Assembly (NCBI GenBank): GCA_963565915.1
Contig: OY751490.1
Span: 5,022,001 to 5,086,000, forward strand
Source of the DNA: Entoloma clypeatum
Lineage: Eukaryota > Basidiomycota > Agaricomycetes > Agaricales > Entolomataceae
Length of the DNA stretch: 64,000 bases
Direction: 5' to 3'
Shown: positions 10,571-21,117 of the stretch, one piece after another
Layout of the letters: each line of letters starts with the position of its first letter
How positions within the stretch are numbered: position 1 is the first letter of the stretch
Made by a program: the position numbers and the translations under genes
Notes under the pieces: generated by a model
Seen by the model: only the letters and a program-made list of their open reading frames with translations
Told to the model about the DNA's origin: nothing
Database searches by the model: none

Positions 10571-12240
10571 CTATCTCAACATCGTCTCTGACGTCCTGTT
10601 CCTCGTATCCTTCAAGAACCTCACCAAATCTGTCCCTCCCGTACCCTTCAAGGGCGTCCTGGGTATAATAACCTCCTTCTCCCACTCCCCTTCCCTCCTT
10701 CCCTTCTCCACCACCCCCAGTCCCAATCCCAGTCTTCGCCCAAGAACCATCCCAAACCCCTCCGCCTCCGCCTTCCCCTCCGCCCTCAACTCCGCCTTCA
10801 ACTTCGCTGCCTTCCTCGCCGGTCCCAAGATATACAGCGTCGCAATGATCATATGCGCATCCCTAAACTCCTTGAGCGAATGCACCGCCTTGTTAAACGA
10901 CACGAGCAGCTCCGGGTCTTCCGCGGCCGCTACGAACGTCCGCAGAGGCCGCGAGTTGGCGGAGAGATGGTCGAGGAAGAGCCGGTGGTTCCGGGGCATG
11001 TAGGTCTGCATCCTGGCCATGAAGGAGGGCCTTTCTTTGACCTTTCCCGCGGGGGCCGACATGGAATGGACTATTGGCGGGGGGTGGGGCGGTCCTGACG
11101 ATGATGATGACGACGATGACGATGACAGCAACAACACCGGTGACGACGGGGCTGACGCCGCAGATGCAGACAGAGACGGACGTGGGTGCTGATGCTGATG
11201 CTGGTGCGGATGCGGATGCGCCGGTCCCTGATGATCCACACCCAAAAACACATCCAACACATGAACGATCGAACTCTGCCCCGCGCTCGGCCCCGACAGC
11301 TCCGTCGGCACCCGCAGATCCCCATCCTCCTCCACCCCCTCAAACACCCACCGCCGCCCGTTATCATCCGAGTCCTGGCCCCTGAACCACGGGCGCACCT
11401 CGTTGTAGTACGGGTTCGGGCGGCACCCGCCGCGCACGTCCATGAGGAGCGTCCTGAGGTCGTCGATGACGCTCGCCATGGTCTGGAGGTACCCGGATAT
11501 GCGCCGGACGGCGGTCCGGTCCCCGATGAAGATCTCGTCCATCGTTGCGCGCATGAGCTCTAGCGCTTCGACGCCGCGCAGTTCGATGCGTGCGGAGCAG
11601 AGGTAGAACTCTTCTTCGTCTGGGAGGTCTGAGAAGAGGGTTTTGGAGCGGAGGTTGGAGGTGGTGGGGAGGAGGAGGGGGGAGGGGTGGTGTGTTGCGT
11701 CTGGTGGGGGTGGCGAGGAGGGGGAGGTCATGACCCAGTTGTAGAGCACGGTGTCGGAGTAGGTGAGCAGAGGGGGTATGTCGAGACGGGCGGAGACGCG
11801 GAGGATGGGGAGCGCAATGGGGCGGGGGATGACGACCAGGGCGTCTGGGGGGAGAGATTGAATATAGAAATGCATGATGAATGCGAGCACGAGATGCGCC
11901 CTGCGTAGCAGTGCGGCTGACGTTTCCAGCTCCCTTATCGAAAGAAGAGGTAACTGTTGAGTGTAACCGCGTCAGCTGGCGGGGGCTGTCGAAGAGGAAT
12001 ACGTACGAGTCGAACGTGGGCCCGCCACGCTTCCGACACAGCCTTGTCCTTTTCCGTGAGGCCAACTTTGTCCCCTACTTGAAGCCTTGAAGCGATTGCA
12101 TCGTCGAGGGTGGCCTCCCAAGCTTCCCATTGCGAGGGAAGACGTGTCAGGGGCGCGGCAGGGGGCATGAACCCAGTGTGCGGGTCGACGTCGAAGACAT
12201 TAGCGTCTTGGAAGATAGCAGCTTCGGAAGAAGAGTTCAT
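10571..12240 (-). CDS. Indoleamine 2,3-dioxygenase, paralogue 1
   Basis: Haem dioxygenase that opens the indole ring of L-tryptophan to N-formylkynurenine, the first step of the kynurenine route to NAD. Exon 1 is 12240-12007 and exon 2 is 11953-10571, around a 53-nt phase-0 intron, giving about 538 residues. Diagnostic motifs: FDVDPHTGFMPP, LPSQWEAWE, FYLCSARIELRGVEAL, RPWFRG, ELSGPSAGQSSIVHVLD, YMPRNHRLFLDHL, FRDAHMIIATLYILG and GTGGTDLVRFLK. The His of FRDAH (about residue 445) matches the proximal haem ligand. A His/Gln/Pro- and Ser-rich insertion of about 75 residues lies between FLGVD and the YMPR segment, and the flexible loop before GTGGTD is also expanded. These make it longer than the usual 400-450 residues. 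The reading frame is intact. Confidence 0.93.
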
Positions 12241-13801
12241 TAAGCCGCTTTGTCTCAGATATTGGACGACATTTATAGACGAGAAAGGAGGCTGGCTGAG
12301 TGGCACGCTCGGGTCTTAGCCGACAGCCACCCTGGAAAAATAAACCTATGTTGTACCGGTTATCATCAGAAAGGGTTTTACACAGATTACAGAGAAATTG
12401 ATCGAACGCAGAGGGGCAACGCCAGCCTATATCCTGTCCTGCCTTGCTCTGAAAAGAGACGACGCTGGTTGGGTGATATGCAGCATTGCCGCAGCGGTCC
12501 CGATCAATCGAGCAGTGCCGTTTGTGTCGGCTTACATGCCGATTTTCTCCGATCCCGTCGGCATTTTATGTAGCCGAAAGTTGGTTCAATGCCCCTCACG
12601 CCCACTTTGCTCAGATCCAGAGGGATTGCTTCCTGATCCGAAATCCTCCACTCATCAAGCGAATGAGGACGCTTTGAAACGAGACTCAACTGTAACCACA
12701 GACGCTCTGACATTCTGACGCCTGCGAACTATCCATCAACTCTCGAACTCAAGTCTTCTCGGAAATTTTCCTGCAGGGCGATACCGACATCCCATAATTC
12801 CCACCCGATCTCAGGCAACCGCATCGGGTTTTGACTCAAGCCTGTATGAAGGCACTTGGGTCTCGGTACACCGGACCTCTGGAACGATCTCCGTGTGTAT
12901 TACAGAGAGAGATCTGGGAGCATCTGTAAAAACCGAGAATCCGGCGACAGCAATCAGTCCTTATCATTATCTCTCGTTGAGAGCTTACCGCTCTTCTTCT
13001 CCTGTTTAGCTCCGAACTCTTTCTAAATTTCCCTGGAAACTGTCGATATCCAAGCTGCTTCTTGCGAGGAGCGCGCAAGTGCTCCTTCAATTGAAATTGA
13101 TTAGGAGAACACTCTCTGGATTCGGTGCGAATTTTCCGTCGTTTCTTTCATCGTTTCTTCCTCGTTGGCCGGCCGACGACCGTGGAACTTGCGCGTGGGA
13201 TGGTTCCTAGTAGTAGTGCCTCTGACCCCATCTGCGTGCCTGGTGAGCGTGGTGAGATGCTTACCCTCCCATAATTCTGTAGTAGCATCGCGTCTAGAGA
13301 CATCGTTCCCCGCCTTGAGGTGCTTTCGTGCAGACTCGTCGGCGTTGCGCACCTGGACGCCATCTGGAAGTGTTGGAGTGCCGTCGCCATCTGTTCCCAG
13401 CTGATTCTGACGCCCACGACCACCCGCTGCTTGCGCGAGGACTCTGAATTTAGAATGGCAGCGCATGGCTTTTATAGGCTGAGCTCTGTCGTCTTCCCGT
13501 TCTGCTATGGTGCACCGCCGGCGGCCTTGTCGATTATAGTCAGGCCCCAGGGATGCACCAGGGCCCCTTCTGGAATTCCAGGGTGATACAGCGGTGTCCG
13601 GGATTTGATATTGGTCAAACGGCCCTATCCCTCAAAATACGCAGTCTGTACACAATAATATAGCCCTCTCTGGCCAGATCCTATATACCTACGTCCTGGG
13701 CGTTTCCAGATCATCATTCGATACCAGATCTAGGGCCACATCGAGTACAGTACTTAGCGTCTATCCATAATATATAAATGTTGTTCTAACCCTTCCTTCT
13801 C
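12241..13801. other. Spacer between the IDO paralogues
   Basis: About 1.56 kb that includes the promoter of paralogue 1. A good TATA-like sequence on the minus strand (13467-13480, core TATAAAA) is followed by short open frames on that strand down to about 13100, but I recognise no protein. An unrecognised short gene is possible. The segment 13590-13800 is TATA-rich and lies beyond the stop of paralogue 2. Confidence 0.45.
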
Positions 13802-15357
13802 CTACGCACGCAACACCGCACCCTCAGTCCGATCCCTCACCCCCTTCAAAAACCTCACAAGATCCGTCCCCCCCGTCCCCTTCAGTTTCTCATCCAACCC
13901 AACCCCAACCCCATACTTCCTCTGCCCCCCACGCGGCCGCCTTGACGGGCCAACTATATACAGCGCCACAACCTGCATATGCGCATCTCTAAACTCCTTC
14001 AGCGCCAACACAGCGGCATTGTACGCCTCCCTCAGCACCTGCGCATCCACATGGTCATCGCTTGTGGTGGTGGTGGTGGTGGTGGTGGTAGTGGTAGCGC
14101 ACGCGTTCTCGACAAACGCACGGAGCGGCCGTGGGCTCGCGCCAAGGTGGGCGAGGAACGCGCGATGGTGCCGTGGCATATATACCTGCATGCGTTGCAT
14201 AACATCCAAATCCATCCCTGGCTGCGATGATGGCGCGGACGACGCAGCCGACCCCTCCGAATACTGATCCACCCCCAAAAACAGATCCAAAGCATGCACC
14301 AGCGCGCTCTGTCCCGCACTCGGACCCGACAGCTCCGTTGGCACACTCAACGTCCCATCCATCTCCACCCCCTCCCACACCCACACCCTCCTCCTCCCAT
14401 TCTCCGGCCCCTTCCCCTTCTCCACCGAATCGATCCCGCAGAACCACGGCCGGATCTCATGATAGAACACCTCCGGATCGCATCCCTCACGCACGGAGAG
14501 TAAGATAGCCCGAAGCTCACGTATGACGTCCGCAAGCACCCCGAGGTAGCCCGTGATGCGCCGCACGGCGAGGGCGTCGCCGACAAACGCCTCGTCCATG
14601 ATATCCTGCATTGCATCGAGCGCGTCCACACCCCTCAGCTCGATTCGCGCCGAGGTGAGGTAAAACACCTCCTCGTCTTTCGTGCCAGTGAACATCGTCT
14701 GGCAGCGCAGATTGTCGAGTGCCGGCCGGACGGGCTCATCATCAGGGGAGAGGAGGTCCCAGTTGTAGAGGACGTCGTCGGAGTAGGTGAGCACGGGCGG
14801 GAGCTGCAGGTGCTTGCTAACTTGGAGGAGGGGAAGGCAGAGCGGCGGCGGGATGTGCACGTACGCGGAGGACGGGAGGGTATGGATGTAGAAGTGCAGG
14901 ATCCAGGCGAGCACGTGATGGGCGCGCCGGAGGGTCGTTTCAGAGGCGATGAGGTCTGTGATGGGGAGGATGGAGAGCTACATGGCCGCCGGAGAAGACG
15001 GGCCGGTCAGTATGTAGTTTGAATCTTTGAAAAAAGAAAAGAAAAAAGACAAGCACGTACATTTCTCACATGATCCCGCCATGCCTCTGATTTTTCTCGG
15101 GCCGCCGCTGACAGATCTGGCGTATCCCCCAGCTTGAGCTTTTCGCTGATGGCGCGGTCCAGCGTAGACTCCCATGCTTCCCATTCTGCAGGAAGCCGGG
15201 GTAGTGGTGGTTGCGGCGGCATGAATCCGGTGCGGGTATCGATGTCAAAGTCATGCGCTGCGAGTGTGGTGGTATCCGGAACGCCTGGAGGCGGCCCCAA
15301 GAGGATGTCCGGGCGGGGGAGGGAGAGAAAATGGCTCGAGTCGAAAGGTGCATCCAT
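13802..15357 (-). CDS. Indoleamine 2,3-dioxygenase, paralogue 2
   Basis: Tandem paralogue of the gene at 10571-12240, same strand, with one intron at the equivalent place. Exon 1 is 15357-15061, the intron 83 nt, and exon 2 14977-13802; the product is about 490 residues. Motifs match paralogue 1: FDIDTRTGFMPP, LPAEWEAWES, FYLTSARIELRGVDAL, RPWFCG, ELSGPSAGQSALVHALD, YMPRHHRAFLAHL, FRDAHMQVVALYIVG, GTGGTDLVRFLKG. The presumed haem-ligand His is near residue 432. The hydrophilic insertion of paralogue 1 is short here, but a poly-Thr run from a trinucleotide repeat interrupts the segment after SPRPLRAFV. It also has about 20 extra N-terminal residues. Both reading frames are open, so two functional dioxygenases are likely. 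Confidence 0.92.
14062..14093. repeat. GGT/ACC trinucleotide microsatellite inside IDO paralogue 2
   Basis: A run of GGT units on the plus strand encodes about 11 consecutive Thr on the minus strand. It lies in a loop between conserved IDO segments. Length polymorphism between isolates would be expected and would keep frame. Confidence 0.9.
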
Positions 15358-15882
15358 TTTGTTACGATGAGGGAGGTGGGTGATTCATCTACAGATGGTG
15401 GTCCGAGAACAAGTCTTGTCTTATCGCGTCGCAATCATCAGGAATGCGTTCCGTTCATTTCCGATGGTGGCTGTACGTTTGACGGGATTAGTAAGCTTCG
15501 GCTTTCTGCGACTCTGTCCAACACATTTTATGCACAACGAGATCAAGTGCGAGCGCTCCTTTGGCTTCGACAACAGGGATGGCGTTGATACCTCGGTTCG
15601 TCATCTTCAACTCGCCCGTTTCGAGCGACGACTCAAACTTACCAACAATTCCCTGCTTGTTTGTATTATAGTTGACGAAAAAATTTGTTAGGGGCAAAAT
15701 AACACAACTTTATCTCTATGTATATCTAGGAACGAACGATCATCTAAGGAAATCTAGGCCTCGACACGAAACTAAAGAAGGATTCGTAGCTGTCGTGAGT
15801 GCGTGCAGTTATTGGGTTCGACCTTGAACTTACCATGTCTTGGTATTTCGTACTGGAAAAACGGCTCTAACGCATGCCTAAG
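15358..15882. other. No confident gene
   Basis: Holds the promoter of IDO paralogue 2 and the 3' flank of the small secreted protein gene. The minus strand has a 69-codon frame (15488-15697, ending VVHKMCWTESQKAEAY) that could be a terminal exon, but nothing links it to a family. Confidence 0.4.
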
Positions 15883-16143
15883 TTAGTTATGATCCTGGCA
15901 ATACTGTATTTCAAAGTTGTCGTCACGGGCAGACCTGGAGTAGTGACGACCTACATCGCCATTGGGGCCGGCCACAAAATTGCAGTGCCACCCCGGACAA
16001 CAGTCTCGAAATGAGTTGCATTTCTCCGGTTTGCGTTCCTTGTCGGCGCAATCTTGTTTTTTTTGGTTTGAGCCAAGGACCGCAGCGAATGCGCCCGTGG
16101 CGCAAATAGCGATCGAGACGATGAGAGCGCGGGTGAAGAGCAT
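15883..16143 (-). CDS. Small secreted cysteine-rich (knottin-like) protein, copy A
   Basis: Exon 1 is 16143-15955 and exon 2 15903-15883, separated by a 51-nt GT-AG intron, giving 69 residues. A signal peptide (MLFTRALIVSIAICATGAFA) is followed by a short mature domain with six Cys spaced C-x9-C-x5-CC-x4-C-x10-C, the order of an inhibitor-cystine-knot fold. The last exon encodes YCQDHN and supplies the sixth Cys. Read without splicing, the frame stays open but loses homology with copy B; the intron is therefore preferred, because both copies share donor, acceptor and exon 2. A TATA-like box lies about 90 bp upstream. Secreted proteins of this kind act in defence, signalling or host interaction; the role here is unknown. 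Confidence 0.8.
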   Translation of the reverse strand: MLFTRALIVSIAICATGAFAAVLGSNQKKQDCADKERKPEKCNSFRDCCPGWHCNFVAGPNGDVGRHYSRSARDDNFEIQYCQDHN

Positions 16144-16227
16144 GATGAGGGATTTATCAGGTTTGACTGAGTGTTGCGATGACTTGAAACACTTGTTGTG
16201 CTGAAGGGGACCAACGCCTCAGCCCTC

Positions 16228-16236
16228 CTTTTATAG
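16228..16236 (-). promoter_or_regulatory. TATA box of secreted-protein copy A
   Basis: CTATAAAAG on the minus strand, about 90 bp upstream of the start codon. A matching ATAAAAG lies about 95 bp upstream of copy B, and the two 5' leaders are also similar. This points to a duplicated promoter. Confidence 0.6.
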
Positions 16237-19200
16237 AGAATTATAGATGGCGTTGGTCGCATACCGAGCCGATCAAACAGAAAAAGTCGACAGGGAAATC
16301 CATTCTGAAGCATCGTGGTCAGTCTCACTCTTCTGATTTTCGGCCTGAACGGGCGCCGGGTCTCGAACACACAAATTTCTCCTTACGCAGTGCGAAAAGA
16401 ACGAAGAGTAGCTGTGTGAACGTTCGAGATAAGTAAACCTCTCTTTTTTTTCGACTTCTTCTTTGGTTCCCTCAACGAGACTTCTCTATCGACAGAGCGA
16501 CGAGTGACTTTCCGACGTGCCACACAACGAGAATGTTGAGCCAGATAAGCCCTGGCCACGGCATAGTTCATGGAACTGGTAACCAACGTCGATTATGACC
16601 ATGACGTCATGCGAAAGCTGCGTCGCTTGCTTGAGGCTCGGCCGCGGCAACTTGCACAGACACCCTTGGAGAAGAGCTCAAGGCGATCAATCTATGTACG
16701 ATCCTGCGTCGAAGTGGTCCTGGACCGGAGTTCATTTTACCTCTCGGACCGGTTTTGCCAGTGATTTTTGGAATTGCCGGAAAAGATATTGTTCCTATCA
16801 ACCAAGCCAGTCAACTAGAACTGTCTTATCTGTCTCGGGGCTCAATCGCGGCCATTGTCGCATACTGCGCGAATTTGTTTCGGTTACATGGGTCATATGT
16901 ACCTAGATTGTATGCAGAGGTAGGGTGGACCATCGAGTCTTCTTATTCAACGTAACACGCAGTTCAAGTAGCTCTGGTACTGCAGACCAGCAAGAAGAAG
17001 TTTATTAAATCGGTGCTGCGCTCACTCAGAATGTGTTTTTTTTTTCTTGTTCCGAATTTGTGAACACTTGGCCAACGTAAAAAAATGCTTTCGTAATTAC
17101 CTGATGTGCTTTTGAGAGCCAGAGCGACACCAGTCAACTAGTGGCGTGCATTAGTGAGTGACTTGAAGTGGCGGAGTTTAGTCAACGGTCCGGAATCCAG
17201 ACCAGGGTGCATAATTCTTTTTTTTTTCTGTACCCCTCATCAGAGAGAGATAGCCTGGAAGCGAGGACGTAGTAACTCACGAGATTCTGATAAGGGCACT
17301 ACCCGCTTCGATGGAGTGATCAACGTCAACAAGGACACCTCACAAAACGTGTAGTTTCTCCGACCGAAGATCGTAAATCCCGCTGGCGTCCTCCGTAGTC
17401 CGTAAGCATCCCTTGATTTTTTATTTATTCTCGCAGTGGATTCTTCCCAATCCCCTTCCTTAGCCTCGAGTTGAAAAAATAGGTGGCTACCGCGGTGTGG
17501 CGTGAGTGTGTATGGGAGATATTTTCGTCCAATTTCGAATTCGGCTTCATTCTGCATCTTCCCACCTACGCGGGACCGTGCAAGCGCGGTCTCTCGCACC
17601 TTCCGCTCTCGAGCACTCACACGACACAATATTCTACGTCGAGTGTCGACAGGGTTTCCAATAAGCACTCGATAGATCATGGTAATTCTCGGGCGATGAT
17701 CACTAACACACGCACCAAACCTGGTAACATGTTCGTCGACCGACTTCGGCCCTAAACGGCAGTTCCGCGACTCGGATATGTACATGAAGAGTGTGCCTAG
17801 GTCCTGGGTTTCGGCGGAGTTTCCGTTTTATAGACTCACAACCACTCGTGAGCTGAGGAAGCGATCACCGCAGCTCACCTGTCCGCGTCAAACAGCTTGG
17901 AAAAACTCGTGGTTTTACAAGGGGTCACCTAAATCTGATGCGCACAGTTTCCCTTTCCTTGCTTCACAGTCCTGTTGATTATGCCAAGCAGTGACGAAGG
18001 GTAACGTGGAATTTTCGTTGATGGAAATACTTGGTCGAGATTTATTTGAGTCGTCAAAAAAAAAAAAAAAGAAAAAGAAGAGGTCGCACCGATTCCAAAA
18101 ATGGGTTTGTTGTTCCCTACCTGGATGTCTGGAACTGCGTTGCAAATAATCCCCTTCCAAGACGAGGAAGTTCAATAGTCCAGAGTCCCAGGGCAATGTG
18201 GGGGAGCAGTTCTGGCTGACTGCGGATCTCGTCATGCATCCGGAGAGTCATGTGATCAGTCATGTAGCAGTTCGTTCATAGATTCCTGTTTCTTCAGCTC
18301 ACTCATCTGAGGCAACGACGCTCCGACTCTTTTTGCCTTCACGGCTCATCTGACCCACCATCTCCGAACGCCGCGCGACAGCACTCGCCACAGCAAGCAC
18401 AAGTTGTGGGTATAAACCAGAATTTTGATTTGAAACTCCGATTCACTGGTCCTTGTTCCCAACCACATGGCCGGCGCTGACGCAGCCACCAAGTATGCTA
18501 CACAGAGCTGTGTTGTTCCACTCTCACTGGCAGAAGTTTTGGAACTACCCATCTGCAGCATATCCGTTACGTTCTGGAAGTGGCCCAAAACCTCGGGCGT
18601 CGAAAGCTGCGCGTTCACACGGAGGGTTGGCCCTCTTCGTTTTTTGCAACAATATTGTGTTGACGATGCACAGTCTATCCTTATGTTTGTAGCGTCGATG
18701 TTCGCGCCTTTTCTGCTTGATAATTCGTGACGAGAACGAGCACCCGGCTGCGCAAAGTAATCATTTTCTCACCAACAACCATGCCCCCCATCCGCGCCCC
18801 ACCACCCCATCCGCGCAAAAGTCAACATCGACCGTGTGCTTATCGCCAAGATCCTCAGCTTGGTGGGGGCACAGCCGAGCGCGATGCTTCTGGCGTTCAT
18901 AGAAGGTAGGTTTACACTCCACCTACTTTTTTCACCATGTTTCTCCTTGATACGTCACCTTCCACCCTTCTCCTTTTTTAACCTATCAACTCGCTAAGCC
19001 ACCCTTTCCCTCTGTCCACCTCCAGCTCGCTATGGCCCTTGCAACCAACATTGGTGGCCGATTCTCCTAATACCGTCCCCGCAGAACGGAGGCGAGGCGA
19101 TGGGCTCACCCTGGGGTAAGACGCCACTCTCTTTGTTGAACAAGTTTTGTTAATTTCCCGCGTAAGGTAAGGCTCTCTGGTTCAATTTCAGTCTCTATGG

Positions 19201-20007
19201 ACTTCAATTCAGGGCGGCCGACGCCAGGAAGTCAAGAGGCTGGTTTTTTCTCTTTACTATTACGCACCACTTATCTTCGCATGGTCAGAGTGCTTGGCAT
19301 CGAGAAAACGCAAGCTGAACAAATATCGTGGCACGGCATATCAGTACGCGAGACTCGTAATCCAACAAACACACCCAGTCAATAACGGAACCCACGACCA
19401 ACTCGAACGCAACCCTTGACACAGGACCGTACCAATCGAGGACCGCATGGCGCCAGCGCCTCACATCGGAAGATCTTTCCGAAGAGTGGAATAACAGGAG
19501 CTTGAAGTGCGTCGAGGTGAGGGATTGGGACGGTGAGCGCGAAGGACTTCTTCATGTGGGCGAGCTTTTTTTGTTTTCGCGGTGTGGATGCCGAGGTTGG
19601 CCGAGAGGAAATTGGTGTGTTTGAGGTCGCTTCCCGCCCCTTTGGAAGCGAAAAAAAACCCACGGTAACTTATGCTGAGCTTATCACACCAGCGGAGGAG
19701 AAGTGAAGGGTGCTGTGTCGACATTGCGTACATTTGCTGTGGTCTTGGGGAAGAAGTTTGTTCGCTCTCGGGACATCGAGCTATCAATTCATCCGTATCC
19801 AAGTTCGACTTATAGTGAGTGGTTTCGACTCGGATCAGACGGAAAAGACAAAAAAATCTGATGATACTCTGAATAGTGGCCAAGGAAATAACGAATTGTG
19901 ATAATATCGCCACACCATGATCAATTACACCCTCCACGATCAACTGCACGCCTCATTTTGACTCATTGTCCGCTCATACATCATAATCATACAAGTAATG
20001 CCCTTCT
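16237..20007. other. Long stretch without a recognised gene
   Basis: About 3.8 kb. The longest candidate is a 181-codon minus-strand frame at 17240-17785. It sits about 40 bp downstream of a TATAAAAC box (near 17823-17830) but has no recognisable domain. Segments at 18780-19390 (+) show short open pieces between plausible GT-AG ends, for example AKVNIDRVLIAKILSLVGAQ at about 18819-18880, which I cannot assign. The minus strand at 19379-19663 holds a 94-codon basic frame, also unassigned. Confidence 0.4.
17240..17785 (-). CDS. Hypothetical protein, doubtful
   Basis: A 181-codon open frame starting MYISESRNCRLG, preceded by a TATAAAAC box. It is rich in Arg and has no signal peptide, membrane segment or known motif. 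The only support is length plus the upstream TATA box, and parts of it may be intronic. It could equally be a chance frame. Confidence 0.22.
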   Translation of the reverse strand: MYISESRNCRLGPKSVDEHVTRFGACVSDHRPRITMIYRVLIGNPVDTRRRILCRVSARERKVRETALARSRVGGKMQNEAEFEIGRKYLPYTLTPHRGSHLFFQLEAKEGDWEESTARINKKSRDAYGLRRTPAGFTIFGRRNYTFCEVSLLTLITPSKRVVPLSESRELLRPRFQAISL

Positions 20008-20648
20008 TCAAGCGATCGCAATTTTCTTCCTCGCCTCCTCCGGAGACGTCTTTGGGAAAGTCACCGTCAAAACTCCATTCTCCATCGACGCTTTGATTTC
20101 CTCATCCTAAAAAAGCACACCAATCAGCACATCATGGCGAATCAAAAGGGGTAATAAATAAATAAATAAAAAGAGCCCTCACCTTCACACCTTGAGGAAG
20201 CTGCAACGTCCTCCCATACTTCCCATACTTCCTCTCACGCACCGCATACCCGCTCTCCTCATGCTCGCTCGACACCTTGCTCTCCGCACAAACAGTCAGC
20301 TTCCCATTGTGCACGTCGATCTGGACATCCTCTTTCTTGAACCCGGGAAGCTCGAACGTGGCAGTGACGGAGTTGGCGCCTTGGTCCTCGTGGAGGTCCA
20401 TCCTGCAGAAAAAAAATCATCAGTCGCGTCAACTCAAACATCGGGAGGGTAAGATTCGAAGAGGGCAGGGTGGGGGGGATTTATTGACGGTCGAGTTACC
20501 TTGGTTTGAATGCGCGAACGGCGCCGTCGGTGGTTTCTGTGCTCTGCGGCGCGGCGCGGAGGAATCGGCCGCTGGGATGACCGTCATTGAACAATGATTC
20601 GAGGTAGCGCTCGAAGTCGTAGAAAGGCTCGTAGATCAAGGCTGCCAT
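20008..20648 (-). CDS. Small heat-shock protein, Hsp20 family
   Basis: ATP-independent holdase chaperone that binds unfolding proteins in the cytosol during stress. Exons: 20648-20500, 20402-20183, 20106-20008; introns of 97 and 76 nt, phases 2 and 0; about 155 residues. The N-terminus MAALIYEPFYDFERYLESLF is typical of basidiomycete Hsp20. The alpha-crystallin domain shows VTATFELPGFKKEDVQIDV, then NGKLTVCAES, then SGYAVRERKYGKYGRTLQLP, and the conserved A-x-x-x-N-G-V-L motif (ASMENGVLTVTFPK) in exon 3. The tail contains the IAIA-type hydrophobic end. A TATA box and two heat-shock elements lie upstream, consistent with Hsf1 control. Confidence 0.94.
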
Positions 20649-20709
20649 GGTTTTAAGAGTACTGTGGATTTGGACGATTGTGAGGCAGTTGGGACTGTTC
20701 CACACCGCC

Positions 20710-20717
20710 TTATATAC
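20710..20717 (-). promoter_or_regulatory. TATA box of the Hsp20 gene
   Basis: GTATATAA on the minus strand, 62-69 bp upstream of the Hsp20 start codon, between the heat-shock elements and the gene. Confidence 0.6.
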
Positions 20718-20754
20718 CCTCCAGCGAGGACGTCACGTCCAGCGTCATAGTGAG

Positions 20755-20864
20755 TTCTAGAACCTGATAGTGTGTCCCAATTTGAAAAAAGGAGTCGTCA
20801 CCGTTGGAGCTGCGGCAGATCAGCAGGATGAGTTTGGAACCAACCGGCGAGTGCTAGAACATTC
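20755..20864 (-). promoter_or_regulatory. Heat-shock elements upstream of Hsp20
   Basis: TTCTAGAA at 20755-20762 and GAACATTC at 20857-20864 are inverted nGAAn/nTTCn units, the binding pattern of heat-shock factor. They lie about 110 and 210 bp upstream of the start codon. Factor binding is inferred from sequence only. Confidence 0.6.
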
Positions 20865-21023
20865 CAGCCGCCAAGGACATCTCCAAACACAGCTCAATCT
20901 CCCTTACTATTATACTAATGAAGATAGCATTTTGTTTGAGCACAGCGCTCTACCAACGTCTGCAGTAGCTTGTACACAAGAGACAAAAATTCCACATTAA
21001 ATATCATGTCTCATTTCTTTCAT

Positions 21024-21117
21024 AGCCCACCGCGAGGGTCGAACTCGCAGCCTTCAGATCTTCAAAGCCCTAACTATTATAAGAGTCTGACGCTCTATCC
21101 GATTGAGCTAGGCGGGC
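21024..21117 (-). tRNA. tRNA-Lys(CUU) with a 20-nt intron
   Basis: On the minus strand the cloverleaf closes fully: acceptor GCCCGCC pairs with GGTGGGC (one G:U), D stem GCTC/GAGC, anticodon stem TCAGA/TCTGA and T arm GCGAG-TTCGACC-CTCGC. The anticodon loop is CTCTTA-A with anticodon CTT. A 20-nt intron beginning TAATAG sits one base after the anticodon, the canonical position for nuclear tRNA introns. Confidence 0.93.

Noticed and set aside
11364..12065. 233-codon minus-strand Arg/Pro/His-rich frame in IDO paralogue 1
   Set aside because: It overlaps the IDO exons in another frame; GC-rich third positions keep it open. The IDO frame carries all conserved motifs.
15883..15954. Unspliced C-terminus of secreted protein copy A (SRSARDDNFEIQYCQDHN)
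   Set aside because: The matching stretch in copy B is out of frame, while donor, acceptor and last exon are conserved in both, so splicing explains the data better.
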